From NCBI RefSeq assembly GCF_024701975.1, contig NZ_JANLNM010000015.1:1-64000 (forward strand): a stretch of DNA of 64,000 nt, in the 5' to 3' direction. This DNA is from Variovorax sp. ZS18.2.2. Its GTDB lineage: Bacteria; Pseudomonadota; Gammaproteobacteria; Burkholderiales; Burkholderiaceae_C. Position numbers and translations under genes: made by a program. Below are positions 35,547 to 45,142 of this stretch, one piece after another (position 1 is the stretch's first letter; each line of letters opens with the position of its first letter). Under the pieces are notes generated by a model. The model did no database searches and was not told the origin of the DNA. It saw only the letters and a program-made list of their open reading frames with translations.

Positions 35547-36100
35547 TGAGCGAGAAGATCGCTTCGCAGGCCAGCGCCTCGGGCAGCCCGGGCGGCATGG
35601 ATGCCGCCCGGGCGCGAGCGCCGGTGACGGACCGGGTCAATGCGGAGCCGTCGATCTTGAACGGCATGACGTTGACCGAAGCGCAAGTGATCGCTGTCGC
35701 ATCGCTCGCGGTGTTCGTCGTCATCGGCGGCTTGGTCTTCGCGGTCACGGGTCTCTGGCAGGTGCTGATGTTGCTGAGCATCTTCGGCCCTGGCGTCACC
35801 CTCTGGTATGCCTCCACCTTCCTGCAGCGTGTCAAACGCGGCCGGCCGGACGCCTACTACACCCAGTCCATTCATCTGTGGCTGGCCGAGCGCAGCCTGG
35901 TCCGCCCGAAGTTCATCCGTCATGACGGATGGTGGGAGATCGGGCGTTCGCTGGACTTCTCGCTGGCGAGTGCGTTGGAGCCAAACGCAGACGACCTGGC
36001 GGTCACTGCGGCGCCCGCATTGGCGTCGGGGACTGCCCCGAGGCCAGCCCTGCTCACGCCACAACCGGCCTTCACTTCAGCCCATCCTTCATCTTCATGA
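35546..36100 (+). CDS. TIGR03750-family transfer protein
   Basis: A 184-residue membrane protein. Its start overlaps the preceding stop by one base. Two membrane segments at about residues 48-88 (VIAVASLAVFVVIGGLVFAV; LWQVLMLLSIFGPGVTLWYA) precede FLQRVKRGRPDAYYTQSIHL and FIRHDGWWEIGRSLDFSLA. This is TIGR03750, comparable in position and topology to TraL/VirB3-type components. Confidence 0.86.
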   Translation: MSEKIASQASASGSPGGMDAARARAPVTDRVNAEPSILNGMTLTEAQVIAVASLAVFVVIGGLVFAVTGLWQVLMLLSIFGPGVTLWYASTFLQRVKRGRPDAYYTQSIHLWLAERSLVRPKFIRHDGWWEIGRSLDFSLASALEPNADDLAVTAAPALASGTAPRPALLTPQPAFTSAHPSSS

Positions 36101-36870
36101 GCGGACTCCAGTACCTCGATGCGCTCGCCACTGAGCGCGCCCATGCGGCCACGATGCGTCGCGTGATCTTTGTGGTTGCCGCCCTTGGCGCCGTGGGCAT
36201 CTGGTTCGCATCGACCGTTCCCAAGAACATCGATCTTCACCTGGCGCCCGATGTGAAGGCCGGCGATACGGTGCGCGTGAAGGGCGGCGAGGCACCGGTG
36301 CCGCCAACGAACGTCTACGGCTTCGCTTACTACATCTGGCAGCAGATCAATCGTTGGCAGACAGATGGCTCCAAGGACTACGGCCAGCAGATTTTTAATT
36401 TTCAGGCCTACCTGACACCGCGTTGCCAGGCGCAGCTCACGGCCGACATGGAGGCGCGCCAGCGCGCCGGCGAGCTCCAGCTGCGCACGCGCCAAGTCTC
36501 GGAGATCCCGGGTTTCTCGTTCGCATCGAACCGGGTGGTGGATGAAGGCTCCTTCGCATGGACAGCGCTGCTGGACATGCAGGTCACCGAGACCTTTCGC
36601 GGCCAGCCGGTCAAGGACGTGTTCATCCGCTACCCGGTACGCGTGGTGCGCTACGACGTGGACCGAGAGCGCAACCCCTGGCGCCTGGCATTGGATTGCT
36701 TTGGCAGCAATCAGCCCGCGCGATTGAACGAGAGCGATCTTCGCGAGAGCCGCACGAAACGTCCGACGGTGCCAGCGCTGCCGAGCAACGTCAATCCGTC
36801 GGCGCTGCCCGAGGCGGTGCCGCTGGAGCGCGCATCCGCTGCGTCCCCCAAACCTCAAGCCACCCGATGA
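36097..36870 (+). CDS. TIGR03746-family transfer protein (TraE/VirB8-like position)
   Basis: About 257 residues with ATGA overlaps at both ends. One N-terminal membrane segment (RVIFVVAALGAVGIWFAST) is followed by a periplasmic domain: VYGFAYYIWQQINRWQTDGS, QIFNFQAYLTPRCQAQLTAD and DVFIRYPVRVVRYDVDRERN. This fits the TIGR03746/DUF2895 family. By topology and gene order it is the likely VirB8/TraE counterpart. Confidence 0.87.
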   Translation: MSGLQYLDALATERAHAATMRRVIFVVAALGAVGIWFASTVPKNIDLHLAPDVKAGDTVRVKGGEAPVPPTNVYGFAYYIWQQINRWQTDGSKDYGQQIFNFQAYLTPRCQAQLTADMEARQRAGELQLRTRQVSEIPGFSFASNRVVDEGSFAWTALLDMQVTETFRGQPVKDVFIRYPVRVVRYDVDRERNPWRLALDCFGSNQPARLNESDLRESRTKRPTVPALPSNVNPSALPEAVPLERASAASPKPQATR

Positions 36871-38117
36871 GCGCGATCATGAAAACTCTCCCCCTTGCCC
36901 TGCCACCGGTTCGAAGCACGCTGCGTGCTGGGGCCAACCGCGCAAAGTGCGTCACGAGCATCCTCATCGATGCGGTCGTGGAACTCGGACACGCTGCTGC
37001 CATTGCCGCCATCGCGATTCTCTTCGGGATCGCGATCGGCATTTGCGGGGCCATCGGTACAGCGCATGCGCAGGAGGTGCGCGAGCTCAGCCTGTCGAAC
37101 ATGCCGCCGGATCTGATCTCCGACACTGCCGCGCCAAGTGGCTCGATGGCCCCGACTGGAAACGGCATGCAGCCTGCGGCGGCCGCGCCGGTCAAGGTCG
37201 ATCTGGGCTCCATGCCGGTCGCGGCCGCCGGGCCTGGGGTGCGAACAGGCGTCGGAGCTGGCGGAAGCGACGGCGAGGTCTTCGCCAATACACCCGCACG
37301 CTCGGCGGCGCGGGCGGCGCAAGGCCAGCGAGTGGGTTCGGTTCGCCGCGTCAACAGCGCCGCGCCAGCGGGTGCCGCCGAACGCGCGGTGTTCGTGCGT
37401 GAGCCGATTCGCGTCACGCTGCAGGTCGGACGCGAGCGGCTGATCACACTGCCGGCGCCGGCAGCGCTGCATGTGCCGGTAGACATGGAGTCGGTGGCCC
37501 GGCTGGAGGTCATCGACCGAACCATCTATGCCCGGGCGCTCGTACCGTTCACGCCCCTGCGCATCGTTGCCGAGCTGATCGACTCGGGCCAGCAGATCCC
37601 GCTGGATCTTTCGGCGAATGCGGCCAGCACGGCAGCGGGCGAACTGGAGGTGTCGGTGGTCGACGCGAGTGGTGTGGGCTCTGGTTCTGGCTCGGCCCCC
37701 GCTGTGTCGGCTGCGGCGTCTGACGAAGGTGGTCGTGCATCCGGCGAGCCGCCCGCGGCCGACATGGTGCAGCTCACGCGCCATGCCGCTCGCATGCTCT
37801 ATGCCCCGCGCCGCCTGGCCTGGGCCGCACCGAACGTGCATCAGGTGGCGGTGAACAACCAGCCGGTGAACGGACTCTTGCGCGGCGTGGATGTCGCGGC
37901 CGCACCGTTGGGGCAGTGGAAGTCCGGCAGTCTGTACGTGACGGCGGTTCGCGTGACGAACTTGTCCACGCGCGCCCTGGAGCTGCCACTGGAGAGCATG
38001 CGCGGCCGCTGGCTGGCCGCGACCGCTCAGCACGGGCGCATTGGCCCCAAGGGGTCCGAGACGGACACCACTGCGGTCTATCTGGTGTGCGATAGAACCT
38101 TCGAAGCTTGCCTCTGA
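36867..38117 (+). CDS. TIGR03749-family transfer protein (TraK/VirB9-like position)
   Basis: About 416 residues from the ATG at 36867 (a second ATG at 36879 is possible), with an ATGA overlap upstream. A long N-terminal hydrophobic export segment (AAIAAIAILFGIAIGICGAI, cut near AHAQ) precedes a variable linker. The beta-rich domain (VFVREPIRVTLQVGRERLIT) and C-terminal part (YVTAVRVTNLSTRALELPLE) fit TIGR03749. By position it is the TraK/VirB9-like outer-ring component. Confidence 0.85.
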   Translation: MSAIMKTLPLALPPVRSTLRAGANRAKCVTSILIDAVVELGHAAAIAAIAILFGIAIGICGAIGTAHAQEVRELSLSNMPPDLISDTAAPSGSMAPTGNGMQPAAAAPVKVDLGSMPVAAAGPGVRTGVGAGGSDGEVFANTPARSAARAAQGQRVGSVRRVNSAAPAGAAERAVFVREPIRVTLQVGRERLITLPAPAALHVPVDMESVARLEVIDRTIYARALVPFTPLRIVAELIDSGQQIPLDLSANAASTAAGELEVSVVDASGVGSGSGSAPAVSAAASDEGGRASGEPPAADMVQLTRHAARMLYAPRRLAWAAPNVHQVAVNNQPVNGLLRGVDVAAAPLGQWKSGSLYVTAVRVTNLSTRALELPLESMRGRWLAATAQHGRIGPKGSETDTTAVYLVCDRTFEACL

Positions 38118-38129
38118 CCAGGAGGCGAT

Positions 38130-39071
38130 ATGCAAGCCATGAAGCTCTGCCCCAGGCAAATCATCAGCACCCGCGATCGGATGTTCGATGTGTCGAGCGA
38201 CGGTCGTGCGCGTTGGCGCGACGAGTCGGATCTGCACAACCTCACGAAACTTGGCCGAGGGCTGCGCGAGATTCTCGGCCCGATCGAGTCGGCGCGCTGG
38301 TGGATGTACCGGCACGCGCGCGAGCAGTACCTCGCGCTGGACATATGGGGCGAGAAGGATTCCGTGGGGATCACGCTGCGCCTGTGCGGGCGCACATTGA
38401 TTGATCTGGACCCGCGAGTCGATGTTCAGTTCGAGGTGGTGGACCTGTCGGATGCCTGCCACCTGGTGCACGCGCTGTTGGTCGCGGTGGCGTCGATGCC
38501 GGAAAGTGGAACTGCTCACGCATTGCGCCTGGGTGCGGCGGTGCATTCACGCGCAGGGGACCTGGCCATGCCAGTGGCCCGTGACCGAGCGGTTGGTCCG
38601 GGATCCGAATCGAAATCGAACCCGGACACACTCTTCGAGGTTGGCAGTTCCGGCGATGTCAGCTACAGCTGTACGAAAGCCGTCGCGCTCGTGCTTGCGA
38701 TGGGCGTGGACATTCGCGCTCAGGTGGGTGCCTTGGTTTCCGCGCGCTGGTGGACAGTTCCCGCGCAGAGCGAGCCCAGCACAGCGGCTGCCGCGAATGA
38801 AATCGAAGATGGGATTGGGGACCTGGCCGTGGTGCTGGAAATCCAGGGTGAACGAGGCGCATGGACCTCGCGTTTTCGGATACCGAGGGACTCGGGGGTA
38901 TCCGGGAACAGCCAGATGCCGATCGACGCTCAGTCGATGCTCTCACCGTGCTTGCTGCACGACGCCACCGATGCCTTCTATCTGATGCCTCAGCTCGTGC
39001 GGCATCTTGCTGGCGATGACCGCTGCCCGCTGCCGCTGGCCTTCGCACCCCAGCTTCTCCGGCCGGCCTGA
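38130..39071 (+). CDS. Unrecognised two-repeat protein embedded in the transfer operon
   Basis: A 313-residue cytoplasmic-looking protein with a perfect AGGAGG before its ATG. There is no signal peptide or membrane segment. Two halves share a pattern: IESARWWMYRHAREQYLALD ... VVDLSDACHLVHALLVAVA and LVSARWWTVPAQSEPSTAAA ... LHDATDAFYLMPQLVRHLAG, suggesting an internal duplication. It interrupts the usual TIGR03749-TIGR03752 adjacency. I do not recognise the family. Confidence 0.72.
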   Translation: MQAMKLCPRQIISTRDRMFDVSSDGRARWRDESDLHNLTKLGRGLREILGPIESARWWMYRHAREQYLALDIWGEKDSVGITLRLCGRTLIDLDPRVDVQFEVVDLSDACHLVHALLVAVASMPESGTAHALRLGAAVHSRAGDLAMPVARDRAVGPGSESKSNPDTLFEVGSSGDVSYSCTKAVALVLAMGVDIRAQVGALVSARWWTVPAQSEPSTAAAANEIEDGIGDLAVVLEIQGERGAWTSRFRIPRDSGVSGNSQMPIDAQSMLSPCLLHDATDAFYLMPQLVRHLAGDDRCPLPLAFAPQLLRPA

Positions 39072-39107
39072 CGCCACATCATCAGATTGCTTTTCAAGGA
39101 ACACTCC

Positions 39108-40652
39108 ATGGCAGTTTCAAGCAACAGACTCATCCCGATCCTGGCAGTCGTGGTACTTGCGATCGCCGGCACGGTACTGGTCAAACAGTGCGGAGGGTCG
39201 TCCCGCGAGAAGGCCGGCGAGCTGCTCAAGCAGGTTCCCGCCGCGTTGCCGGGCACCAAGGGTGCCGACCAGGACACGCCGAGCGAGACTCTCAAGTCGG
39301 TGGTGGCCTCGAACACCACGCTGCGCGACGACGTTCAGAAGGTCCTTGCGGAAAACCAGAAGCTGCGGGACGAGATGGACAGGGATCGTCGCTATGGCCC
39401 ACGTCGGCGCGACGAACCTGGCGCCGCGACTTCCACCGATTCCGCCACCGGCGCAGGTGGATCGGCGAAGACAGCCGGTTCGACCGCCGAACAGGGGGGA
39501 CCGGTTGACGTGTTCGGTCGGGCTTTCGACAACGCGACCAGCACCGCGGGAGAGTTGATCAGCAACCTGCCCCCATTGGGCGGAACAGGTCGTACGGCCA
39601 GCGAGTCGCGAGCCAGCGACGCCGCATCTCGCTCGAGGTCCAGCCCAACCGATACAACGACGAGCGCCGGGCCCGTCACGGGCAACGTGAGCTACAAGCT
39701 GGTGCCGCCCATGGGTTACGCCGCGCAGACTCTGCCGGCCAGTGGTTCGGACAGGCGGGGCGTACCGGTGACGCGCTTCGTGCGGACCACTGCAGGAACC
39801 GACGGCGGTGATTGGGGCGGCGGCGGTGGCCCGGCCAGCCGTGCGGCCGAGGCCGCCGCCAGTGCGCGCGTTGAGCCCAAAGACGTCCCGTACTTCACCA
39901 TCCCGGAAAACGGCACGCTTGCCGGCGTGACCGCGATGTCCAGCATCATCGGGCGCGTGCCCATCGATGGGCGCGTGACCGACCCGATGCAGTTCAAGGC
40001 CATCGTCGGACGCGACAACCTCGCGGCCAATGGCTGGGAATTGCCGGACGACCTGGCCGGCATGATCGTGACCGGCGTGGCGATCGGCGACATGGCGCTC
40101 TCGTGCTCCGAAGGCAAGGTGCGCAGCATGACCTTCGTCTTCAACGACGGCAGCGTGCGCACGGTCTCCGCGCGACGTGGTGCGCTGCAGGCGAACCGGG
40201 CGGCCGGGTCTTCGGGCGCCGACGACCTGGGTTTCATTTCCGACGAGCACGGCAACCCCTGCATCCCGGGCAAGTTCGTCACCAACGCCGCTTCCTACCT
40301 TACCGACATCGTGGGCGCCAAGTCCCTGGGCGTGGCGGCGGCCGCCTTTGCCGACGCGCAACGCACGACCACCGCCACCACCAGCGGCGCCATCAATTCC
40401 TCCGTCACCGGAAGCGCGGGCAAATACGCCTTGGGCCAGGCCGCCTCGGGTGCTACCGACGAATTGACCCAGTGGCTGCTGCAGCGCCTGAAGAACAGCT
40501 TCGATGCGGTGGTCACTCCTGCTGGCCAGCGCATCGTCGTGCATCTGGATCAGGAAATCCGCATCGACAAGATGAGCAACGCACGCAAGCTGGTCTATCG
40601 CCATCAGTCCGCAGAACAACTCGCCCGAGGAGGTCGATATGGTCTTGAGTAA
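39108..40652 (+). CDS. TIGR03752-family transfer protein (TraB/VirB10-like position)
   Basis: About 514 residues from the ATG at 39108, preceded by AAGGA. An N-terminal membrane anchor (LIPILAVVVLAIAGTVLVKQ), a short coiled coil (TLRDDVQKVLAENQKLRDEM), a disordered linker and a folded C-terminal domain (NGTLAGVTAMSSIIGRVPID, GMIVTGVAIGDMALSCSEGK, AGQRIVVHLDQEIRI) match TIGR03752. By architecture it is the VirB10/TraB-like spanning component of the channel. Confidence 0.87.
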   Translation: MAVSSNRLIPILAVVVLAIAGTVLVKQCGGSSREKAGELLKQVPAALPGTKGADQDTPSETLKSVVASNTTLRDDVQKVLAENQKLRDEMDRDRRYGPRRRDEPGAATSTDSATGAGGSAKTAGSTAEQGGPVDVFGRAFDNATSTAGELISNLPPLGGTGRTASESRASDAASRSRSSPTDTTTSAGPVTGNVSYKLVPPMGYAAQTLPASGSDRRGVPVTRFVRTTAGTDGGDWGGGGGPASRAAEAAASARVEPKDVPYFTIPENGTLAGVTAMSSIIGRVPIDGRVTDPMQFKAIVGRDNLAANGWELPDDLAGMIVTGVAIGDMALSCSEGKVRSMTFVFNDGSVRTVSARRGALQANRAAGSSGADDLGFISDEHGNPCIPGKFVTNAASYLTDIVGAKSLGVAAAAFADAQRTTTATTSGAINSSVTGSAGKYALGQAASGATDELTQWLLQRLKNSFDAVVTPAGQRIVVHLDQEIRIDKMSNARKLVYRHQSAEQLARGGRYGLE

Positions 40653-41145
40653 AACACTGACTCATGCGCGCACGTCGCCGCGCGCGCTGCTCGCAGCACT
40701 TCTCATTGCCACCTGCTTGGCAGGCTGCTCGGTCACGGGGCCGCGCGAATCTCCTCTGAACGAGGTCACGCGCGGCAGCCCGACCGTGACCGATGTGTAC
40801 CGCGGCAAGACCGTGAGCACGAAGGCGTCCGAACGCACCGAGACGCCGCAGCAACTGCTGCGCCGCCAGACCTCCGCTCGAGGGGTCGCGCAGGGCGATG
40901 GCGACACGTCCCGCTACTGGTCGGCCCTGGAGCCGATGCGCCAGCGCTTCGCGCGCGTGCCCAATCCAGACTTGGTGATGGTGGTCTATCCGCATCTGGC
41001 CAAGGGCCAGTACCCGGTGCCAGGCTACGTGACCGTGTTCCCGATGTACGAGCAGGTGCAGTACGCGCTGCCGGGCGAGGTGCCCGAAGATCTGCTGGAC
41101 GGGCGGGCCATTTTCGGCAAGACCGGCGACGAGGGCAAGCCTTGA
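40639..41145 (+). CDS. TIGR03751-family transfer lipoprotein
   Basis: A 168-residue lipoprotein; it overlaps the previous gene by 14 bases. The lipobox LAGC places the acylated cysteine at C30. VVYPHLAKGQYPVPGYVTVF near the C-terminus matches TIGR03751. It is likely the small outer-membrane-anchored partner (VirB7/TraV-like) of the channel ring. It overlaps the following ATPase gene by one base. Confidence 0.87.
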   Translation: MVLSKTLTHARTSPRALLAALLIATCLAGCSVTGPRESPLNEVTRGSPTVTDVYRGKTVSTKASERTETPQQLLRRQTSARGVAQGDGDTSRYWSALEPMRQRFARVPNPDLVMVVYPHLAKGQYPVPGYVTVFPMYEQVQYALPGEVPEDLLDGRAIFGKTGDEGKP

Positions 41146-44100
41146 TGTCGCTGCTCGAAACGCTGGGATTGAAGGGGGTTGGGCTGCACACGCTCGGTTT
41201 TGGCACGGGCAAGACGGGGGCAGAAAAAAGCGGCGCGGCCGCAACGCGCGCCGCTCGAACGTCGTCCAGTAAAAGCAATACGCATGCCCATGAAGCTCCC
41301 GGTCCCCAGACCGTGGCGAATCGCCGCAAGATGGCCATGCGCCCGCCGTCGTTCACGGACTTGTTGCCCTACCTGAGCTACCAGGCCGACGAGAAAATAT
41401 TCGTCCTGAAGGACGGTGCCACGCTGGGCGCCATGTTCGAGCTGGGCGCCGTAGCCACCGAAGCCCAGTCGATGAGCTACCTGATCGAGCGCGCCAGCAA
41501 GGTGCAGGAGGCCCTGCAGGCGATTCCCGAGAACGACGGCTCGCCGTGGATCGTTCAGTTCTTCCTGAACGATGACCGCAACATCGACGGCCTGAACCAG
41601 TACCTGCGCGACTACATCGCCGAGCAGCACAGGCGCGACCCCGAGCGCGCCAAGGCCATCCTCGAATCACCCTACACCACGGCGGTCCTGGAAGAATTCA
41701 GGAAGCACCTGGCGCTGGTGTCGCGCCCCGAGGGCCTGTTCACGGACACGCAGGTCACGGGGCAGACCTGGCGCGGCCAGCAGCGCCGCGTGCGCTGCTG
41801 CATCTACAAGCGCTTTGGCAAAGTCTCGGACGACCCCACGCCCGGCATGGCCCAGATGGAGGCGATGGCGATCACGCTGGAGGCGACATTGTTGGAGGCC
41901 GGCGTCACCGCGCGCCGCTGCGGCGGTCGGGACCTCTACGAATGGCTGCTGCCTTTCTTCAATCGCAAAGTGCCGTGGGCAAAGGATGCGGCCGAGTTGC
42001 TGCGCACGGCGCCCTACCCGGGGGATACGGTCCCACCCGGTGACAGGGAAGGCGTCGGAGGGACCTCGGCGCCGATGATGGACTGGGACCTGGCCGGCAT
42101 GCTCAATCTCTCCGAGCCGCGCAGCGACCTGGAAGCCGGGCTCTTCGAGTTCGACGGCATGCCGGTGAAGGCGCTGACCCTGCAGGGCCTGCGCATCCAA
42201 CCTTCGATCGGGCATTTCTCGGCCGAACTGCGCTCGGGCAACGAGAGCTTCGCGCGTTTCGATCGCCTGCCCGCGGGCAGCATGCTCTCGATCAGCCTGA
42301 CGGTGGAGCCGCAATACAAGCTGGAGCGGCACATCGAGCGCATCCGGGATGCCTCGCGTGCCAAGACGGCGATGGCCTACGAGACGCACAAGGAGTGCGA
42401 GATGGTGCTCGCGCGCATGATCGATGGCGACAAGCTGTACCCGATGATGATGACGCTGTACATCACGGGCAACAACGTCGGCGAGGTCGACGCGGCGATT
42501 TCGCAGGCCAACGCGCTGCTGATCCCGACGGGCCTGCGCTTCGTGGCGCCGCGCCAGGACCTGGTGCCGCTGGATGCGTTCGTACGCGGACTGCCGTTCA
42601 ATTTCGATCCAGCGTTCGACAACCGCAACTTGCGTCGTGCTCGCCTGACCTTTGCCTCGCAGATCGCGGCACTGCTGCCAGTCTACGGCCGCGCGCGCGG
42701 CACGCCGCATCCGGGCATGTGGTTCTGGAACCGCGGCGGTGAGCCGATCTGGATGGACCCGCTCAATCGGCTGGACCGCAAGAAGAACGCGCACATGCTG
42801 GTGCTCGGACCCACCGGCTCGGGCAAGTCGGCCACGCTGAACTATCAGGCCATGCTCACCATGGCCGTGCATCGCCCACGCCTGGTGATCGCCGACGCGG
42901 GGCGCTCCTTTGCGCTGCTGCTGGACTACTTCAAGAGCCTCGGATTGAGCACGCACAGCGTGACCTTGACCACCGACGCGCAGGTCTCACTGCCGCCTTT
43001 CGTGCACGCCCTGCGGCTGTTGCAGGACCCCGACGTCATGGAGTCCTACCACGCCGCGGAAAAACAGGCTCGCAGCAATGTCGGCTTGCCCGACGAGGAA
43101 CGCATGGAGCAGGTGCTGCGCAAGGCCACCACTCTGCTGCAGGATGGAGACGACGAAGCCGCGCTCGATGGCGCTCACCCCGCCAAAGGTGATGCAGGCC
43201 AGGATGGCGACGATGACGAGGGCTCCGAGAAGCGCGATCTGCTCGGCGAGATGCTGATCGCGGCCATCATGATGATCACGGGCAGCGAAGCGCGCGAAGT
43301 CTCGCGCCTCTCCCGCGCCGATCGCTACCTCATCACGCGCGCGATCATCCGCGCGGCGGTGAATGCCAAGAGCCAGGGCAAGGCACATCCGCTGACGCAT
43401 GACGTGGCCATCGAGTTGATGTCCATGCACAAGGACCCGACGCTGTCGCTCGCCCGTCAGAGCCGCGCCGAGGAGATGGGCCAGTCGATGATGTCCTTCA
43501 CCCAGGGCCTGCGCGGCAAGCTCTTCAACCGGCCCGGCTCGGACTGGCCGGACGTGGACGTGACGCTGGTCGAGATGGGAACGCTCACCCAGGACGGCTA
43601 CAACGATGCGCTGGCGGTGGCCTACAGCAGCCTCATCGATTCGGTGCAGTCGCGCGGCGAGCGCGCGCAAAGCGAAGATCGCCCGCTCGTCTTCCTGACG
43701 GACGAAGGCCACTTGATCACGACCAACGATCTGCTGGGTCCGAAGATCGCCAAGGGCACCAAGATGTGGCGCAAGCTCAATATCTGGTTCTGGCTGGCCA
43801 CGCAGAACCTGAAGGACTTCCCGAACTCGATGGATCGAGTTCTCTCCATGTGCGAGTACTGGATGCTGCTGACGATGGACAAGTCCGAGATCGAAGATGT
43901 CTCGCGCTTTCGATCGCTCAGCGCCGAGCAGCGTCTCATGATGGAGTCGGCGCGCAAGGAGCCTGGAAAGTACACCGAGGGCGTGATCATCAATGCCAGC
44001 GGACAGTTCCTTTTCAGGAACGTGCCCCCGGCGCTGCCCATCGCCCTGGCAATGACCGAGGGTCACGAGAAAGCCCATCGGCGCCGCCTCATGGACCGGC

Positions 44101-44183
44101 ATGGCTGCACGGAACTGGAGGCCGCGTACATGGTGGCCAGGGAACTCGAGGTCTCCAGAGACCCCGAGTCCTCCACCACCTGA
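41145..44183 (+). CDS. traC: Conjugative transfer ATPase, VirB4/TraC-like (TIGR03744)
   Basis: A 1012-residue cytoplasmic ATPase starting at ATG 41145, sharing a base with the preceding TGA. Walker A GPTGSGKS at 555-562, Walker B RPLVFLTDEGH with D853-E854, and a C-terminal KMWRKLNIWFWLATQNLKDF motif are all intact. An acidic insert is near residues 665-700. It powers assembly of the channel or pilus. The size is typical of TIGR03744. Confidence 0.92.
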   Translation: MSLLETLGLKGVGLHTLGFGTGKTGAEKSGAAATRAARTSSSKSNTHAHEAPGPQTVANRRKMAMRPPSFTDLLPYLSYQADEKIFVLKDGATLGAMFELGAVATEAQSMSYLIERASKVQEALQAIPENDGSPWIVQFFLNDDRNIDGLNQYLRDYIAEQHRRDPERAKAILESPYTTAVLEEFRKHLALVSRPEGLFTDTQVTGQTWRGQQRRVRCCIYKRFGKVSDDPTPGMAQMEAMAITLEATLLEAGVTARRCGGRDLYEWLLPFFNRKVPWAKDAAELLRTAPYPGDTVPPGDREGVGGTSAPMMDWDLAGMLNLSEPRSDLEAGLFEFDGMPVKALTLQGLRIQPSIGHFSAELRSGNESFARFDRLPAGSMLSISLTVEPQYKLERHIERIRDASRAKTAMAYETHKECEMVLARMIDGDKLYPMMMTLYITGNNVGEVDAAISQANALLIPTGLRFVAPRQDLVPLDAFVRGLPFNFDPAFDNRNLRRARLTFASQIAALLPVYGRARGTPHPGMWFWNRGGEPIWMDPLNRLDRKKNAHMLVLGPTGSGKSATLNYQAMLTMAVHRPRLVIADAGRSFALLLDYFKSLGLSTHSVTLTTDAQVSLPPFVHALRLLQDPDVMESYHAAEKQARSNVGLPDEERMEQVLRKATTLLQDGDDEAALDGAHPAKGDAGQDGDDDEGSEKRDLLGEMLIAAIMMITGSEAREVSRLSRADRYLITRAIIRAAVNAKSQGKAHPLTHDVAIELMSMHKDPTLSLARQSRAEEMGQSMMSFTQGLRGKLFNRPGSDWPDVDVTLVEMGTLTQDGYNDALAVAYSSLIDSVQSRGERAQSEDRPLVFLTDEGHLITTNDLLGPKIAKGTKMWRKLNIWFWLATQNLKDFPNSMDRVLSMCEYWMLLTMDKSEIEDVSRFRSLSAEQRLMMESARKEPGKYTEGVIINASGQFLFRNVPPALPIALAMTEGHEKAHRRRLMDRHGCTELEAAYMVARELEVSRDPESSTT

Positions 44184-44212
44184 CTCGCGGGCTCAAGTCA
44201 AGGCAAAACTGC

Positions 44213-45142
44213 ATGAGCGCCAACAGCAAGATCGAGTGGACCGACCACACCTTCAACCCATGGATCGGGTGCACGAAGGTCTCCAACGCTGCCACGGGCG
44301 GCGGTGGCTGCGACCACTGCTATGCCGAGGTGAGCACGCCAGCACGGGTGCTGCGCAGCAAAGGCAAGGAGACCTGGGGCACGGGCGCGCCGCGCATTCG
44401 CACAAGCGAGGCGAACTGGAAGTTGCCGCTGCGGTGGAACGCCCAGCACGCAGCCTTCTTTGCCCAGCACGGTCGCCGTCAACGCGTCTTCTGCGCCAGC
44501 TTGGCGGATGTATTCGACAACGCCGTGGCACCCGCATGGCGCGTTGACCTCATCCGCCTGATCGAGGCGACACCGAACCTTGACTGGTTGCTGCTGACCA
44601 AGCGCATCGGCAATGCGCTGGGCATGGTGCCGCACGACTGGCTGGCGTTGGACGGGTGGCCGGCGCACGTGTGGCTCGGCGCCACCGTTGTGAATCAGGT
44701 CGAAGCCGACCGCGACATCCCGAAACTGCTGGCCGTGCCAGCACGCATGCGGTTCCTCAGTATGGAGCCGCTGCTCGGCCCGGTTGATTTGCGCCTGCAG
44801 CGCCCAGCGCGCGATGAAGACCGGCAAGACCTGGACGGCTGGTGTTCCCACATCACCACTGCGGCGGGCGCGGGCATCAAGTGGGTCATCGCTGGTGGCG
44901 AGAGTGGGTTCGATGCTCGGCCCATGCATCCCGCCTGGGCCCGAAGCCTGCGCGACCAGTGCGAGGCGGCCGGCGTGCCGTACTTGTTCAAGCAATGGGG
45001 CGCGTTCTTCCCGAAGAGCAACTCCCCCGGCCTGGCTGAGCCGGACCGCAACCCCGACCTGATGATCCGCATCGGCAAGAAGGCGGCTGGCCGGCTCCTG
45101 GACGGCCGCGAATGGAACGAGGTGCCTCATGTTGCCGCCTAG
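44213..45142 (+). CDS. DUF5131/phage Gp37-Gp68-family protein
   Basis: A 309-residue protein starting MSANSKIEWTDHTFNPWIGC with cysteines C20, C33 and C36 (C-x12-C-x2-C in GCTKVS...GGCDHCYAE), a pattern of the Gp37/Gp68 family, which has a radical-SAM-like fold. Other family landmarks: RVFCASLADVFDNAV, NLDWLLLTKRIGNA, WLGATVVNQVEADRD, KWVIAGGESGFDARPMHP and VPYLFKQWGAFFPK. The activity is not established. It lies between the VirB4-like ATPase and TIGR03757, an odd place for a phage-type protein, and may be cargo. Confidence 0.85.
   Translation: MSANSKIEWTDHTFNPWIGCTKVSNAATGGGGCDHCYAEVSTPARVLRSKGKETWGTGAPRIRTSEANWKLPLRWNAQHAAFFAQHGRRQRVFCASLADVFDNAVAPAWRVDLIRLIEATPNLDWLLLTKRIGNALGMVPHDWLALDGWPAHVWLGATVVNQVEADRDIPKLLAVPARMRFLSMEPLLGPVDLRLQRPARDEDRQDLDGWCSHITTAAGAGIKWVIAGGESGFDARPMHPAWARSLRDQCEAAGVPYLFKQWGAFFPKSNSPGLAEPDRNPDLMIRIGKKAAGRLLDGREWNEVPHVAA

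Noticed and set aside
36855..38546. 563-residue minus-strand frame over TIGR03749 and the next gene
   Set aside because: It is antisense to two well-supported genes and His/Arg-rich.
39117..40619. 500-residue minus-strand frame over TIGR03752
   Set aside because: High-GC antisense shadow; the plus strand has a ribosome site, membrane anchor and family motifs.
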